Assembly: GCA_002419385.1 (NCBI GenBank)
Contig: DIFZ01000002.1
Coordinates: forward strand, 1 to 8,164
Source of the DNA: Geobacter sp. UBA5735
GTDB taxonomy: Bacteria; Desulfobacterota; Desulfuromonadia; Geobacterales; Geobacteraceae
Reading direction: 5' to 3'
Length of the DNA stretch: 8,164 bases
Shown piece by piece: positions 1-7,573 of the stretch. A program made the position numbers and the translations under genes. The notes below the pieces were generated by a model. It ran no database searches, had not been told where the DNA came from, and saw only the letters and a program-made list of their open reading frames with translations. Position 1 is the stretch's first letter; each line of letters begins with the position of its first letter.

Positions 1-1105
1 GCGCCTGGGCAGAGCGACGGCGCCTGCGCGGCGGCGCCGGGTCCAGCACCAGGCCGCCGCCCACCGTGATCTGGGGCGAACTGCTCCGGAGGATGAAGAG
101 ATCGCCCGGCAGCAGCAGCACCTGGCTCTTGAGCCGCAACTGGGCGAAGGCGCTATCTCCCGGTTGCAGCACGTCCCTGTCCAGCAGGATTATCTGGGCC
201 GGCACCTCGTAGGTTGCCGAATGGAGCCGCAGCGTGGCGCGGTGCTTTAACTCCCGGGACGCGGACGGAAGATAGGTGAATCGCGCGTCCACGGCGCGGG
301 TGGTGCGAAATGCCCCTCGCGGGACGACCACGTTGCCACGCACGATGTCGTTCTGATCGACTCCCTGCAGGTTCACGGCCACACGCTGGCCTGCCGAGCT
401 TTTTTCGGCCTTCACCCCATGGGACTGAACGCTGCGAACTTTGGTCGTCAGGCCTGAAGGAAGGATCTCCACTTCGTCGCCGGTCCCGATCTCTCCGGAA
501 AGGAGCGTGCCCGTCACCACGGTGCCGAACCCGGCAACGCTGAAAACGCGGTCAACCGGCAGCCGGAACGGGCCGTCAGTGGATTTTTCCTCCACTTCAG
601 CAGCCAGGGCTGCAAGGGCTGTCTTCAGCTCTTCGAGACCGACAGCAGTTCTCGCGGAAACCGGAACGACCGGCGCCCCCTCCAGGAAGCTGCCGTTGAG
701 GTATTCCCGGACTTCCTCCACGACCATGTCCCGCCACTCTTCCTCCACCATGTCGCACTTGGTGAGCGCCACAAGGCCTTTTTTCACCCCCAGCAACTGG
801 CAGATCTCCAGGTGCTCGCGGGTCTGGGGCATGACTCCCTCGTCAGCGGCGATCACCAGCATCACCAGGTCCATGCCGCCCACACCGGCCACCATTGTCC
901 GGACAAAACGCTCGTGCCCGGGCACGTCCACGATGCCGAACTCGACACCTTCCGGCAACGTCAGGTGGGCAAAGCCGAGCTCTATGGTGATGCCCCTCTC
1001 CTTTTCCTCCTTCAGACGATCGGTGTCGATACCTGTCAGGGCTTTGACCAGCGAGGTCTTGCCGTGATCGATATGCCCCGCGGTACCCAGTATCAGGTGC
1101 TTCAT
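1..1105 (-). CDS. selB: Selenocysteine-specific translation elongation factor SelB, N-terminal 368 residues (3' end beyond window)
   Basis: SelB is a GTPase that delivers Sec-tRNA to the ribosome at UGA codons marked by a SECIS element. The frame opens at an ATG at 1105, preceded by a GGGGAG ribosome binding site, and stays open to the window edge. The GTPase domain (about residues 1-170) shows G1 GHIDHGKT at 10-17, the switch-I stretch ERGITIELGF near 37-45, G3 DVPGH near 60-64, G4 TKCD near 115-118 and G5 SA near 150. The SelB-typical opening (ILGTAGHIDHGKT) and the TKxD form of G4 separate it from EF-Tu. Beta-barrel domains II and III follow (about 175-260 and 265-345, with FSVAGFGTVVTGT at the start of domain II). 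The winged-helix SECIS-binding region lies outside the window. The gene follows glgX after 223 bp, so it may have its own promoter. selA and selC are not visible. Family assignment is very secure. Confidence 0.96.
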   Translation of the reverse strand, partial: MKHLILGTAGHIDHGKTSLVKALTGIDTDRLKEEKERGITIELGFAHLTLPEGVEFGIVDVPGHERFVRTMVAGVGGMDLVMLVIAADEGVMPQTREHLEICQLLGVKKGLVALTKCDMVEEEWRDMVVEEVREYLNGSFLEGAPVVPVSARTAVGLEELKTALAALAAEVEEKSTDGPFRLPVDRVFSVAGFGTVVTGTLLSGEIGTGDEVEILPSGLTTKVRSVQSHGVKAEKSSAGQRVAVNLQGVDQNDIVRGNVVVPRGAFRTTRAVDARFTYLPSASRELKHRATLRLHSATYEVPAQIILLDRDVLQPGDSAFAQLRLKSQVLLLPGDLFILRSSSPQITVGGGLVLDPAPPRRRRRSAQA

Positions 1106-1118
1106 AACTCCCCTTTAT
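1100..1118 (-). promoter_or_regulatory. selB ribosome binding site and start
   Basis: On the minus strand a purine-rich AAAGGGGAG is followed by TT and the ATG at 1105. The spacing from the core to the ATG is rather short, but the protein begins at once with the conserved SelB N-terminus (KHLILGTAGHIDHGKT), so this start is well supported. Confidence 0.7.
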
Positions 1119-1328
1119 GCCGGCGCTGCCGTGATTCCGCCCCCAGACAGGACGGCGGAACGTTCTCCCTGCTTCGGCGCAGAGCTCGTTGCGGCAGCAT
1201 GATTGTTGGCCCTGCAGTGTGTTTTCTGCGGAAAGACAGCGTGCGGGAAGAGGACTCATCCGCCGGTGCGACATGGAAACGGGCACGGAAACAGAGCCGG
1301 ACCTGACTGCAAAGTAACCCGAAACAGG
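1106..1328. other. Intergenic region between glgX and selB, no gene seen
   Basis: This 223-bp gap separates the glgX stop from the selB start. I see no tRNA (specifically no selC-like tRNA-Sec) and no convincing small CDS on either strand. A 6-bp inverted repeat (GACCTG/CAGGTC on the minus strand, about 19-nt loop) starts at the glgX stop codon. It has no following T run, so I do not call it a terminator. No clear promoter box pair was recognised for selB, although the length of the gap suggests that transcription or translation control elements sit here. Confidence 0.6.
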
Positions 1329-3443
1329 TCAGATTACAAGGCTTTTTCTGGGTGTTGCGGTATTCTCGGCAAACCTGGCGACGAGTGCCACGATCGTGTG
1401 CGGCTGGACAGTGTAGCTGTTTCCCTCGATCATATCGACATCATTGAGCGACACGACGGCGCCGGTCGATTCGAGCGACGTGTCCATGAGACGGCGCCAG
1501 GCAAATTTCCCCCCGCCTGCCGCCGGGGGTATCTGGAACTGGAGAGTTTCCCGGTATGCGTTGAACATCATGTGAAACATGATCCGCTCATCCAGACTCC
1601 AGACCGTCATGGCGATGCTGTGGGAATCGTGGCTCCAGTCGGGCTGGAAGAGCCTGACGCCGTGCCACTCGATCCTGGCCCTCTGCAGGAGCTGGTTGAG
1701 GGTCAGCGCGGAACCTCCCGACAGGGCTTCCCGGCGAATCCTGGTGCGGATCATGTGGCTGCAGAAGCGAAGGATGTCGCCGTGCCGGTCCGGCAGGCTC
1801 CAATCGAACCAGCTGATCTCATTGTCCTGGCAATACGAATTATTGTTGCCGCTCTGGGTGCGGCGCACCTCGTCACCCATCGACAGCATCGGTGCGCCAA
1901 GCGCTACCAGGGTGACAGCCAGGAAGTTCTTCACCTGCCGGTTTCTCAAGCGTTCGATATCGGGATCATCTGTCGGCCCCTCCACACCACAGTTCCAGCT
2001 CAGGTTGAAGTCGCTGCCGTCCCGGTTTTCCTCGCCGTTTTCCCCGTTCCGCTTGGTAGTGTACGTAACCAGGTCGTTCAGGGTGAAGCCGTCGTGGCAG
2101 GTGATGAAATGGATGCTCTGCTCAGGTTCCCGCTCCTCGTGGCCGTATATGTCGGGACTGCCCAGCAGCCTGGTTGCAAAATTCTGGACCGTCCCGCTGT
2201 CGCCGCGGAAAAAACTGCGCACGTCATCGCGGAACTTGCCGTTCCACTCCTTCCAGTTATCGCCGATGAAGCTCCCCACCTGGTAGAGACCTGCGGCATC
2301 CCACGCTTCCGCGATCAGCTTTATGCCTGCCAGTACGGGGTCGGAATCGATGTCCCAGAGAATCGGCGGATTCTTTATGGGGCAGCCGCTTTCATCACGG
2401 GCCAGAATGGACGCGAGGTCAAAGCGGAAACCATCCACGTGCATCATCTCGACCCAGTAGTGGAGACTGTCGACGATCATCCTCCTGACGACAGGATTGT
2501 TGCCGTTGAGGGTATTGCCGGTACCGGTGTAATTGGCATAGGAAAATCCATCTCCTTCAAGCATATAGTATGCGCCGTTTTCAAATCCCTTGAAACACAG
2601 GGTCGGACCATTTTCGTTTCCCTCGGCCGTGTGGTTGAAAACAACATCCAGGATCACCTCGATGCCTTCGCGATGCAGGGCCTTCACCATGTCGCGGAAT
2701 TCGTCGACAACGCCGAGCGGGTCCTTCCGGGAACTGTAGGCGTGGTGGGGAGCGAAGAACGACACGGGACAGTATCCCCAGTAATTCACCCGGCCCGCCG
2801 GTGCGTCCTGCCAGTCGAACTGAAAGACCGGCAGCAGTTCGACGGCAGTGATGCCCAGGTTTTTCAGGTAGGGGATTTTTTCAACCAGGCCGGCAAACGT
2901 GCCGCGCCTCTCGGGAGACACGCCGGAATTGGGATTGCGGGTAAAGCCCCCCACGTGCATTTCATAGATGACGGTCCTGGCAAAGGGGCGTTTCAAGGGA
3001 AGGTCTCCCTCCCAATCGTAGCCGCGCGGGTCGCATACGACGCTCTTCAATGCCGTGCCGGCATTGTTTCCAGGCTCGCCGGCCGCGCTTCTGCTGTAAC
3101 GTTCAGGCACTGCCACGGCCTTGCCGTAAGGATCGAGGAGAACCTTTCCCGGATCGAAGCGCAGGCCCCGCGAAGGATCGAACGGGCCATGGGCACGGAA
3201 CCCGTAGATCTGGCCAGCCTTCAGGCCGGGGACAAAAACGTGCCAGTAGTGTGAAGTCCTGTTGCATGAGGGTTCGAGGACGATCGATCGTGACGGCTGC
3301 GCCGCATCGGCGTCGTCAAACAGGAGGAGTTCCACGGAGGAGCAGTTCTTGGAGTACACGCTGAAGTTCACGCCGTTATGGCGGATAGTTGCACCCAGGG
3401 GATGGCTTCTGCCCGCACCGGTATTGTGTGCACTATGATTCAT
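1329..3443 (-). CDS. glgX: Glycogen debranching enzyme GlgX (GH13 isoamylase type), 704 aa
   Basis: GlgX hydrolyses alpha-1,6 branch points, mainly of phosphorylase limit dextrin, in the cytoplasm. Residues 13-110 form the N-terminal isoamylase/CBM48-like beta domain (HPLGATIRHNGVNFSVYS). The GH13 barrel carries all four conserved regions: DVVFNH at 266-271, GFRFDLAS with the nucleophile Asp342, LIAEAWD with the acid/base Glu379, and TCHDGFTLND with Asp451. A C-terminal beta domain ends at residue 704, a normal length for the family. A start 39 bp upstream at 3482 is possible and would overlap glgP by 22 bp. I prefer 3443 because AGGGAG lies 7 nt before its ATG, whereas the upstream ATG has only a badly spaced AGGA. 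It sits 17 nt after the glgP stop and is surely co-transcribed. No catalytic residue is missing. Confidence 0.96.
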   Translation of the reverse strand: MNHSAHNTGAGRSHPLGATIRHNGVNFSVYSKNCSSVELLLFDDADAAQPSRSIVLEPSCNRTSHYWHVFVPGLKAGQIYGFRAHGPFDPSRGLRFDPGKVLLDPYGKAVAVPERYSRSAAGEPGNNAGTALKSVVCDPRGYDWEGDLPLKRPFARTVIYEMHVGGFTRNPNSGVSPERRGTFAGLVEKIPYLKNLGITAVELLPVFQFDWQDAPAGRVNYWGYCPVSFFAPHHAYSSRKDPLGVVDEFRDMVKALHREGIEVILDVVFNHTAEGNENGPTLCFKGFENGAYYMLEGDGFSYANYTGTGNTLNGNNPVVRRMIVDSLHYWVEMMHVDGFRFDLASILARDESGCPIKNPPILWDIDSDPVLAGIKLIAEAWDAAGLYQVGSFIGDNWKEWNGKFRDDVRSFFRGDSGTVQNFATRLLGSPDIYGHEEREPEQSIHFITCHDGFTLNDLVTYTTKRNGENGEENRDGSDFNLSWNCGVEGPTDDPDIERLRNRQVKNFLAVTLVALGAPMLSMGDEVRRTQSGNNNSYCQDNEISWFDWSLPDRHGDILRFCSHMIRTRIRREALSGGSALTLNQLLQRARIEWHGVRLFQPDWSHDSHSIAMTVWSLDERIMFHMMFNAYRETLQFQIPPAAGGGKFAWRRLMDTSLESTGAVVSLNDVDMIEGNSYTVQPHTIVALVARFAENTATPRKSLVI

Positions 3444-3460
3444 GGGGGTTCTCCCTGCGA
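3444..3460 (-). promoter_or_regulatory. glgP-glgX junction with glgX ribosome binding site
   Basis: After the glgP TGA (3461-3463) the minus strand reads TCGCAGGGAGAACCCCC and then the glgX ATG. AGGGAG with a 7-nt spacer is a near-ideal ribosome binding site. The 17-nt gap indicates translational coupling within one transcript, and it decides the glgX start against the upstream in-frame ATG at 3482. Confidence 0.8.
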
Positions 3461-5950
3461 TCAGACCGGTTTCACCTGCCATATCCTGTCACAGTATTCC
3501 CGGATTGAACGGTCAGAGGAAAATTTCCCCATCCGGGCCACGTTCAGGATGGACTTCCGTGTCCAGGTCCGTTCATCGAGAAAGGCTGCCGAGACGTGAT
3601 CCTGGCAGTCAATATACGACTGGTAGTCGGCAAACAGCAGATACTCATCATGCTGCATGAGAGAATCGACCAGCGGGGCGAAAAGCCGGGTGTCGCCTCC
3701 GGAAAAATGCCCGGAACGGATGAGATCTATCACCTCCTTGAGACCAGGGTTGGCTTCATAGTAGTCTCTCGGGTTGTATCCGCCCGCTTTCAGCGCCCGC
3801 ACCTCGTCAGCCCTCAGGCCGAAAAGGAAAAAGTTCTCTTCTCCCACTTCCTCCCGTATCTCGATGTTTGCGCCATCCAATGTCCCGACCGTCAGCGCCC
3901 CGTTCATGGCGAATTTCATGTTTCCGGTACCGGACGCCTCTTTGCCGGCCAGGGAGATCTGCTCCGACAGGTCCGCTGCCGGATACACGTGCTGCCCGTT
4001 CTTGACGTTGAAGTCAGGCAGGAAGACCACCTTGAGCCGGCCATGGACATCGGGATCGTTGTTCACCACATCGGCCACCGAATTGATGAGCTTGATGATA
4101 AGTTTGGCCGCCACGTATCCCGGCGCAGCCTTGCCGCCAAAGATGAACGTCCGGGGAACACAGCAGGATGGGGGGTTGCGTTTCAACCGTGCATAGAGCG
4201 TTATGATATGCAGGATGTTCAGGTGCTGGCGCTTGTATTCGTGCAGGCGCTTGACCTGTATGTCGAAGAGGGAAGCAGGGTTGACCGTAACTCCGGTACG
4301 CAGTGCGATCAGATTTGCCAGGTCGTTCTTGTTTTCCCGCTTGATGCGGCGCCACTCCGTCTGGAACTCCTGGTCTTCGGCACAGGGCTCGAGCCTTCTC
4401 AGCTCATCGAGGCGGGTGATCCAGCCGTCACCGACCGTCCGGGAAATCAGCGCGGCAAGCCGCGGATTGGTGAGCACCATCCAGCGGCGGGGCGTAACGC
4501 CATTGGTCACGTTATGGAATTTCTGCGGGAACAGTTCGTGGAAATCATGCAGTACTTCCCGTTCGAGAAGCTCCGAGTGGAGCCTGGCCACTCCGTTGAC
4601 GGCATGGCTTCCCACGCATGCGAGGTGGGCCATCCGCACGGAGCGGTCCCCTGATTCGTCGAGTATGGACATGCGGGAGGCCCGCGCTTCATCACCGGGA
4701 AACGCCTCACGCACCTGTTGGAGGAATCGCCGGTTTATTTCGCGGATTATCTCCAGGTGCCGGGGAAGGATCTTTTCGAACAGATCAAGGGGCCATTTCT
4801 CGAGTGCTTCCGGAAGAAGCGTGTGATTAATGAAGGCGAACGTGTTGTGGGTGATTTCCCAGGCCTTCTCCCATTCCATGTCGTGTTCATCCATCAGGAG
4901 ACGCATCAGTTCGGCTACGGCAAGGGATGGATGGGTGTCATTCAACTGGGCTGCCAGATGCTTGTGGAAGTGTTCAAGGGGTTCTCCGGCCACGCCGCAG
5001 ATACGGATCATGTCCTGAAGCGAGCAGGATACGAGAAAATACTCCTGGACCAGGCGCAGCTTCTTGCCAATGGACGGCTCATCATTGGGATAGAGCACTT
5101 TCGTGATGGTTTCCGACTTCATTTTCGCCTCGACCGCCGCATAATAATTTCCCACGTTGAAGTCATTAAAATCGAAGGACTCCACCGCTTCAGCCTTCCA
5201 CAGGCGCAGGGTGTTGCAGCAGTCGACCCTGAACCCCACTATGGGCGTGTCATAAGGGACTCCCTTTACCACGCCGGCAGGATGCCACCGTACCCGCAAC
5301 CGGCCCCGGTCATCGTGAAAGTGCTCAGTGCGGCCACCGAGTTTCACCTCCCGGCTCAACTCAGGACGCGGTATTTCCCACGGGTTGCCGAGCTTCAGCC
5401 ATTTATCGGTGATCTCCACCTGCCAGCCGTCGCGTATCTCCTGATCGAAGATGCCGAATTCATACCGTATCCCGTAGCCCAGTGCAGGAATGCCGAGAGT
5501 CGCCAGGGAATCCATGAAACATGAAGCAAGCCTCCCGAGACCGCCGTTGCCGAGTCCGGGTTCTTCTTCGTGTTCGACCAGGTCCTCCAGATTCAGGCCG
5601 AGCCCTTCCATGGCCTGCCGCGCTTCGTCGTACATGCCCAGGTTGGTCAGGTTGTTGCCGAGGTGAGGTCCGGGCAGGAACTCAGCGGAAAGGTAACAGA
5701 CCGCCTTCAGGTCACCATTCCGCAAGGATTCCCGATAGCGTCGGATCCCGGCATGCCAGCGGGCCAGGAGTCTGTCGCGGACAGTGTAGGCAAGAGCCAT
5801 GAACAGGTCGTTGCGCGTCGCAACGGCCGGAACCCTCCCCAAGGCGTAGTAGAGGTGATCAAGAAATCCCTGTGCGAGAGCCTCTGGAGTCAACCCGGTG
5901 CGGGCCTCTCCGCCTTCATGCTCGGTTCTTCTTTTCCCTGTAATCTTCAT
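3461..5950 (-). CDS. glgP: Glycogen/alpha-glucan phosphorylase GlgP, 829 aa
   Basis: GlgP uses pyridoxal phosphate to release glucose-1-phosphate from the non-reducing ends of glycogen (GT35 family, cytoplasmic). The full family length is present. Landmarks in order are YLSAEF near 87, GLGNGGLGRLASCF near 132-145, the AAQLNDTHPS stretch in the middle, NVTNGVTPRRW, QVKRLHEYKRQHLN, and EASGTGNMK, whose Lys (about residue 679) is the expected Schiff-base lysine for PLP. TLDGANIEI follows directly. Two ATGs lie 6 bp apart. I choose the second (5950) because GAGG is 8 nt upstream of it but only 2 nt upstream of the first (5956). It leads the glgP-glgX pair. Together the two enzymes degrade glycogen fully to glucose-1-phosphate plus short maltodextrins. 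Other alpha-glucan phosphorylases such as MalP share these motifs, but pairing with glgX favours GlgP. Confidence 0.96.
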   Translation of the reverse strand: MKITGKRRTEHEGGEARTGLTPEALAQGFLDHLYYALGRVPAVATRNDLFMALAYTVRDRLLARWHAGIRRYRESLRNGDLKAVCYLSAEFLPGPHLGNNLTNLGMYDEARQAMEGLGLNLEDLVEHEEEPGLGNGGLGRLASCFMDSLATLGIPALGYGIRYEFGIFDQEIRDGWQVEITDKWLKLGNPWEIPRPELSREVKLGGRTEHFHDDRGRLRVRWHPAGVVKGVPYDTPIVGFRVDCCNTLRLWKAEAVESFDFNDFNVGNYYAAVEAKMKSETITKVLYPNDEPSIGKKLRLVQEYFLVSCSLQDMIRICGVAGEPLEHFHKHLAAQLNDTHPSLAVAELMRLLMDEHDMEWEKAWEITHNTFAFINHTLLPEALEKWPLDLFEKILPRHLEIIREINRRFLQQVREAFPGDEARASRMSILDESGDRSVRMAHLACVGSHAVNGVARLHSELLEREVLHDFHELFPQKFHNVTNGVTPRRWMVLTNPRLAALISRTVGDGWITRLDELRRLEPCAEDQEFQTEWRRIKRENKNDLANLIALRTGVTVNPASLFDIQVKRLHEYKRQHLNILHIITLYARLKRNPPSCCVPRTFIFGGKAAPGYVAAKLIIKLINSVADVVNNDPDVHGRLKVVFLPDFNVKNGQHVYPAADLSEQISLAGKEASGTGNMKFAMNGALTVGTLDGANIEIREEVGEENFFLFGLRADEVRALKAGGYNPRDYYEANPGLKEVIDLIRSGHFSGGDTRLFAPLVDSLMQHDEYLLFADYQSYIDCQDHVSAAFLDERTWTRKSILNVARMGKFSSDRSIREYCDRIWQVKPV

Positions 5951-6303
5951 GCACATTTCCTCGAATCGTCATTACCGGATGGACGTCAACCCGCCAGACA
6001 GCTCAACAGCGGTGTCGGAAAACCGCGCACGTTCCCCGCAGGGAATGGTGACCAGCGCCATGACCAGCATGCGGCTTTCACAGTTGAACAGCTTGTTGAA
6101 GGTCAACTCGTGCTCTGTGATTCTAATTTTAGGGCAATTCGCGCTTTCCTCAAGGCATGGGCTGAAATAAGCGCCTCAAGGTTCTGGTGGGGGAGGATGG
6201 GGACGAGGCCGGATCCGCAGATTGACACCGTCAGGGCGACAATCCAGCCTCACCGGATTGGACAGCAAGGGCTGCCCGCCAGGGTGAGGCCAGCGGCTGA
6301 ATC
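5951..6303. other. Long intergenic region / glgP leader with an unassigned coding-like frame
   Basis: About 350 bp separate the cyclase terminator from glgP. No RNA gene, riboswitch (including the c-di-GMP types), insertion sequence or tandem repeat was recognised. A sigma-70-like promoter is listed separately. On the minus strand 5975-6175 is open for 67 codons, ending at a TAA (5972-5974), with GC-rich third positions and non-repetitive sequence such as TFNKLFNCESRMLVMALVTI. It has no ATG before residue 36 of the open stretch and no clear ribosome binding site. A TGA at 6176-6178 separates it from a further open, Pro/Arg-rich stretch in the same frame. It could be a gene remnant, a small unknown gene, or chance. 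Plus-strand frames across this area are also open but resemble shadows. Confidence 0.35.
6126..6153 (-). promoter_or_regulatory. Candidate sigma-70 promoter for glgP-glgX
   Basis: The minus strand reads TTGAGG, a 16-nt spacer, then TAAAAT. These match the -35 consensus at 4 of 6 positions and the -10 consensus at 5 of 6. Transcription would begin near 6119 and leave a leader of about 170 nt before glgP, long enough for post-transcriptional control. It is upstream of the only leader-bearing gene pair and downstream of a terminator, as expected for a separate glg transcript. It was found by eye, so chance matches are possible. Confidence 0.4.
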
Positions 6304-6329
6304 AAAAAAGACCGTTTCCGGATGGAAAC
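6303..6329 (-). terminator. Rho-independent terminator after the diguanylate cyclase
   Basis: The minus strand forms a 6-bp stem (GTTTCC with GGAAAC, 4-nt loop, plus-strand 6314-6329), then GGTC and a run of six T (6304-6309). The stem begins within the last base of the cyclase TAG stop. The stem is short and only half GC, but stem, tight loop and T run are in the proper order. It would separate the signalling gene from glgP-glgX. Confidence 0.6.
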
Positions 6330-7375
6330 TACGTGGTAAACAGCGGCATCTGCCTCCCCGTCTGTTCGAAGAGTTCACAGCAGACCCTGTTTTTCCCTTT
6401 CTCTTTCGCTGAATACATGGCCCTGTCGGTCCGGCCGATGACAGATGACGGAAGTTCCCCGGAAACATGCCTGGTGACTCCGATGCTTGCCGTCACGCAC
6501 GTTTTCAGCTTTGACAACGGTGACAGCCAGGCATTGGCGATGTTTTTCCTCAGCCGTTCGGCAACTTCCAGCGCCTCATCGATATCGGTTTCAGGGAGGA
6601 TGACGGTAAACTCTTCACCGCCGAACCTGAAACCCGTGTCCGTGCTGCGCAGGTTTTTCCTGATCATCTCTGCAATGACCGCAAGCGCGTTATCGCCCTC
6701 GAGATGGCCATACGTATCATTGTACTTTTTGAAGTCGTCGATATCCAGGAGCATGACCGAAAGCGGATGCCGGTACCGTTCAGAACGCTCGATCTCCATT
6801 TTCATTTTCTGAAAAAAATGACGCGAGTTGAAAAGTTTCGTCAGTGAATCGGTGATGCTCATTTCCTTGTAATTCTGTTCGCTTTCCCGAAGGCTGTCCT
6901 CAGTTTTCTTCCATTCGGTGATATCCTGGACTGATTCTACCGCGCCCAGCACAGTGCCTTCGGCATCCAGAATCGGAGCAGCCGTGCAGATCAGCCACCT
7001 TCCCTGCCCTCCGATCAAAGGGAAATAGTCTTCTGTTTCAAATGCCGACTCGTTGAGCGCGGACTTCCTGAAGGTCCCTTCAAAGAAAGCGGCAACTTCG
7101 TGTTCATGCAACGTGCCGATGACCAGGTCTGCAATGGTTGCCCTTTCGGACGCATGGAACGCTCTCCAATGCTCGGTTGTCCCGACCACATCTCCGGCAG
7201 CCATACCCGTAAGCTTCTCCATAGCCCTGTTCCAGTGGATAACCTTATGATCCCTGTCTATGACGAACGTGGGAACGGAAATTCCGCGCAGAACTTCAGC
7301 AAGAGTGATCCGGGAAAACCTTGCATCCGCGTCCACGTTCATAGTGGCCTTTTCCAGAGCAGCATTCTTCTTCAT
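6329..7375 (-). CDS. PAS-GGDEF diguanylate cyclase, 348 aa
   Basis: This protein is predicted to make cyclic di-GMP from two GTP. Residues 25-155 form one PAS domain (VPTFVIDRDHKVIHWNRA at the start, AVESVQDITEWKK at the end), with a WRAFH...ERATIADL stretch in the long PAS loop. A helical linker (150-172) leads to the GGDEF domain (172-335), which starts with DSLTKLFNSRHF. The active-site motif is GGEEF at 252-256, a catalytically competent form. The inhibitory I-site RSTD lies at 243-246, exactly five residues before it, so product feedback is expected. No membrane segment or signal peptide is seen, so it is a soluble sensor. The PAS ligand cannot be told from the sequence. An upstream TTG at 7402 extends the frame but lacks support. 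ATG 7375 (weak AGG upstream) and ATG 7342 are the likely starts. It follows the MshEN-receiver gene by about 200 bp. Confidence 0.93.
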   Translation of the reverse strand: MKKNAALEKATMNVDADARFSRITLAEVLRGISVPTFVIDRDHKVIHWNRAMEKLTGMAAGDVVGTTEHWRAFHASERATIADLVIGTLHEHEVAAFFEGTFRKSALNESAFETEDYFPLIGGQGRWLICTAAPILDAEGTVLGAVESVQDITEWKKTEDSLRESEQNYKEMSITDSLTKLFNSRHFFQKMKMEIERSERYRHPLSVMLLDIDDFKKYNDTYGHLEGDNALAVIAEMIRKNLRSTDTGFRFGGEEFTVILPETDIDEALEVAERLRKNIANAWLSPLSKLKTCVTASIGVTRHVSGELPSSVIGRTDRAMYSAKEKGKNRVCCELFEQTGRQMPLFTT

Positions 7376-7455
7376 GGGACCTGCCGAAAGAGAGAGATGC
7401 AAACATGACCATTGGTGGGAGGACTGTGTAAATATGGCCGTGCCTGATAGAACAA

Positions 7456-7493
7456 ATGCCAGTTTTTATATCATGGCATCGGTGTAATATAAA
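7456..7493 (-). promoter_or_regulatory. Candidate promoter with overlapping inverted repeat upstream of the diguanylate cyclase
   Basis: The minus strand reads TTTATA (7488-7493), a 17-nt spacer, then TATAAA (7465-7470), matching the sigma-70 boxes at 4 of 6 and 5 of 6 positions. A perfect 6-bp inverted repeat, ATGCCA and TGGCAT (plus-strand 7456-7461 and 7474-7479, 12 nt between), brackets the -10 box, as an operator would. The predicted start, near 7458, gives a leader of about 80 nt to the ATG at 7375. The area is AT-rich, so chance matches are a real concern. Confidence 0.35.
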
Positions 7494-7522
7494 GCTGTTT
7501 CTATTCCACCAAGCGTGACAAA

Positions 7523-7565
7523 TCAGTATCATGCCGAAGCCGGCCAGGTTCAGTATCCGGTCGGC
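7523..7565 (-). repeat. Stem-loop and 8-bp direct repeat behind the MshEN-receiver gene
   Basis: GCCGAAGCCGG (7533-7543) can pair with CCGGTCGGC (7557-7565) through nine base pairs with a 2-nt bulge and a 13-nt loop. It lies 8 nt past the stop codon of the upstream gene. No T run follows on the minus strand, so it is not a classic terminator, but it could protect the 3' end or pause transcription. The octamer TCAGTATC occurs at 7523-7530 and again at 7550-7557, one copy beside and one in the loop of the stem. Confidence 0.3.
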
Positions 7566-7573
7566 ACAAGATC

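Noticed and set aside
441..1067. Plus-strand open frame of 208 codons
   Set aside because: Antisense to selB, whose GTPase motifs are complete. It is Ser/Arg/Thr-rich, as is typical of shadows.
1106..1328. Search for a selC tRNA or a glgX terminator
   Set aside because: No cloverleaf-like tRNA ends or T-loop were seen. The 6-bp inverted repeat at the glgX stop lacks a T run.
1203..3254. 683-codon plus-strand open frame
   Set aside because: It lies almost entirely antisense to glgX, whose four GH13 motifs are intact. It shows no recognisable family and is a shadow of a GC-rich gene.
3444..3482. Upstream glgX start that would overlap glgP by 22 bp
   Set aside because: Its ribosome binding site is poor (AGGA one base before the ATG), while the ATG at 3443 has AGGGAG at ideal spacing and gives the usual N-terminus.
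3596..5524. Two long plus-strand open frames (3596-4654 and 4718-5524)
   Set aside because: Both are antisense to glgP, which has full family length and its PLP-lysine motif. They have no domain features.
5951..6303. c-di-GMP riboswitch in the glgP leader
   Set aside because: The conserved GEMM-type core and its tetraloop receptor pattern were not recognisable in either strand.
5570..6412. Plus-strand open frame crossing glgP, the intergenic gap and the cyclase 3' end
   Set aside because: It overlaps two secure genes on the other strand and has no recognisable domain. Its open state through the gap is noted but not enough to call a gene.
7376..7402. TTG start extending the diguanylate cyclase by nine residues
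   Set aside because: It has a rare start codon without a convincing ribosome binding site. ATG 7375 is adequate and the extra residues belong to no domain.
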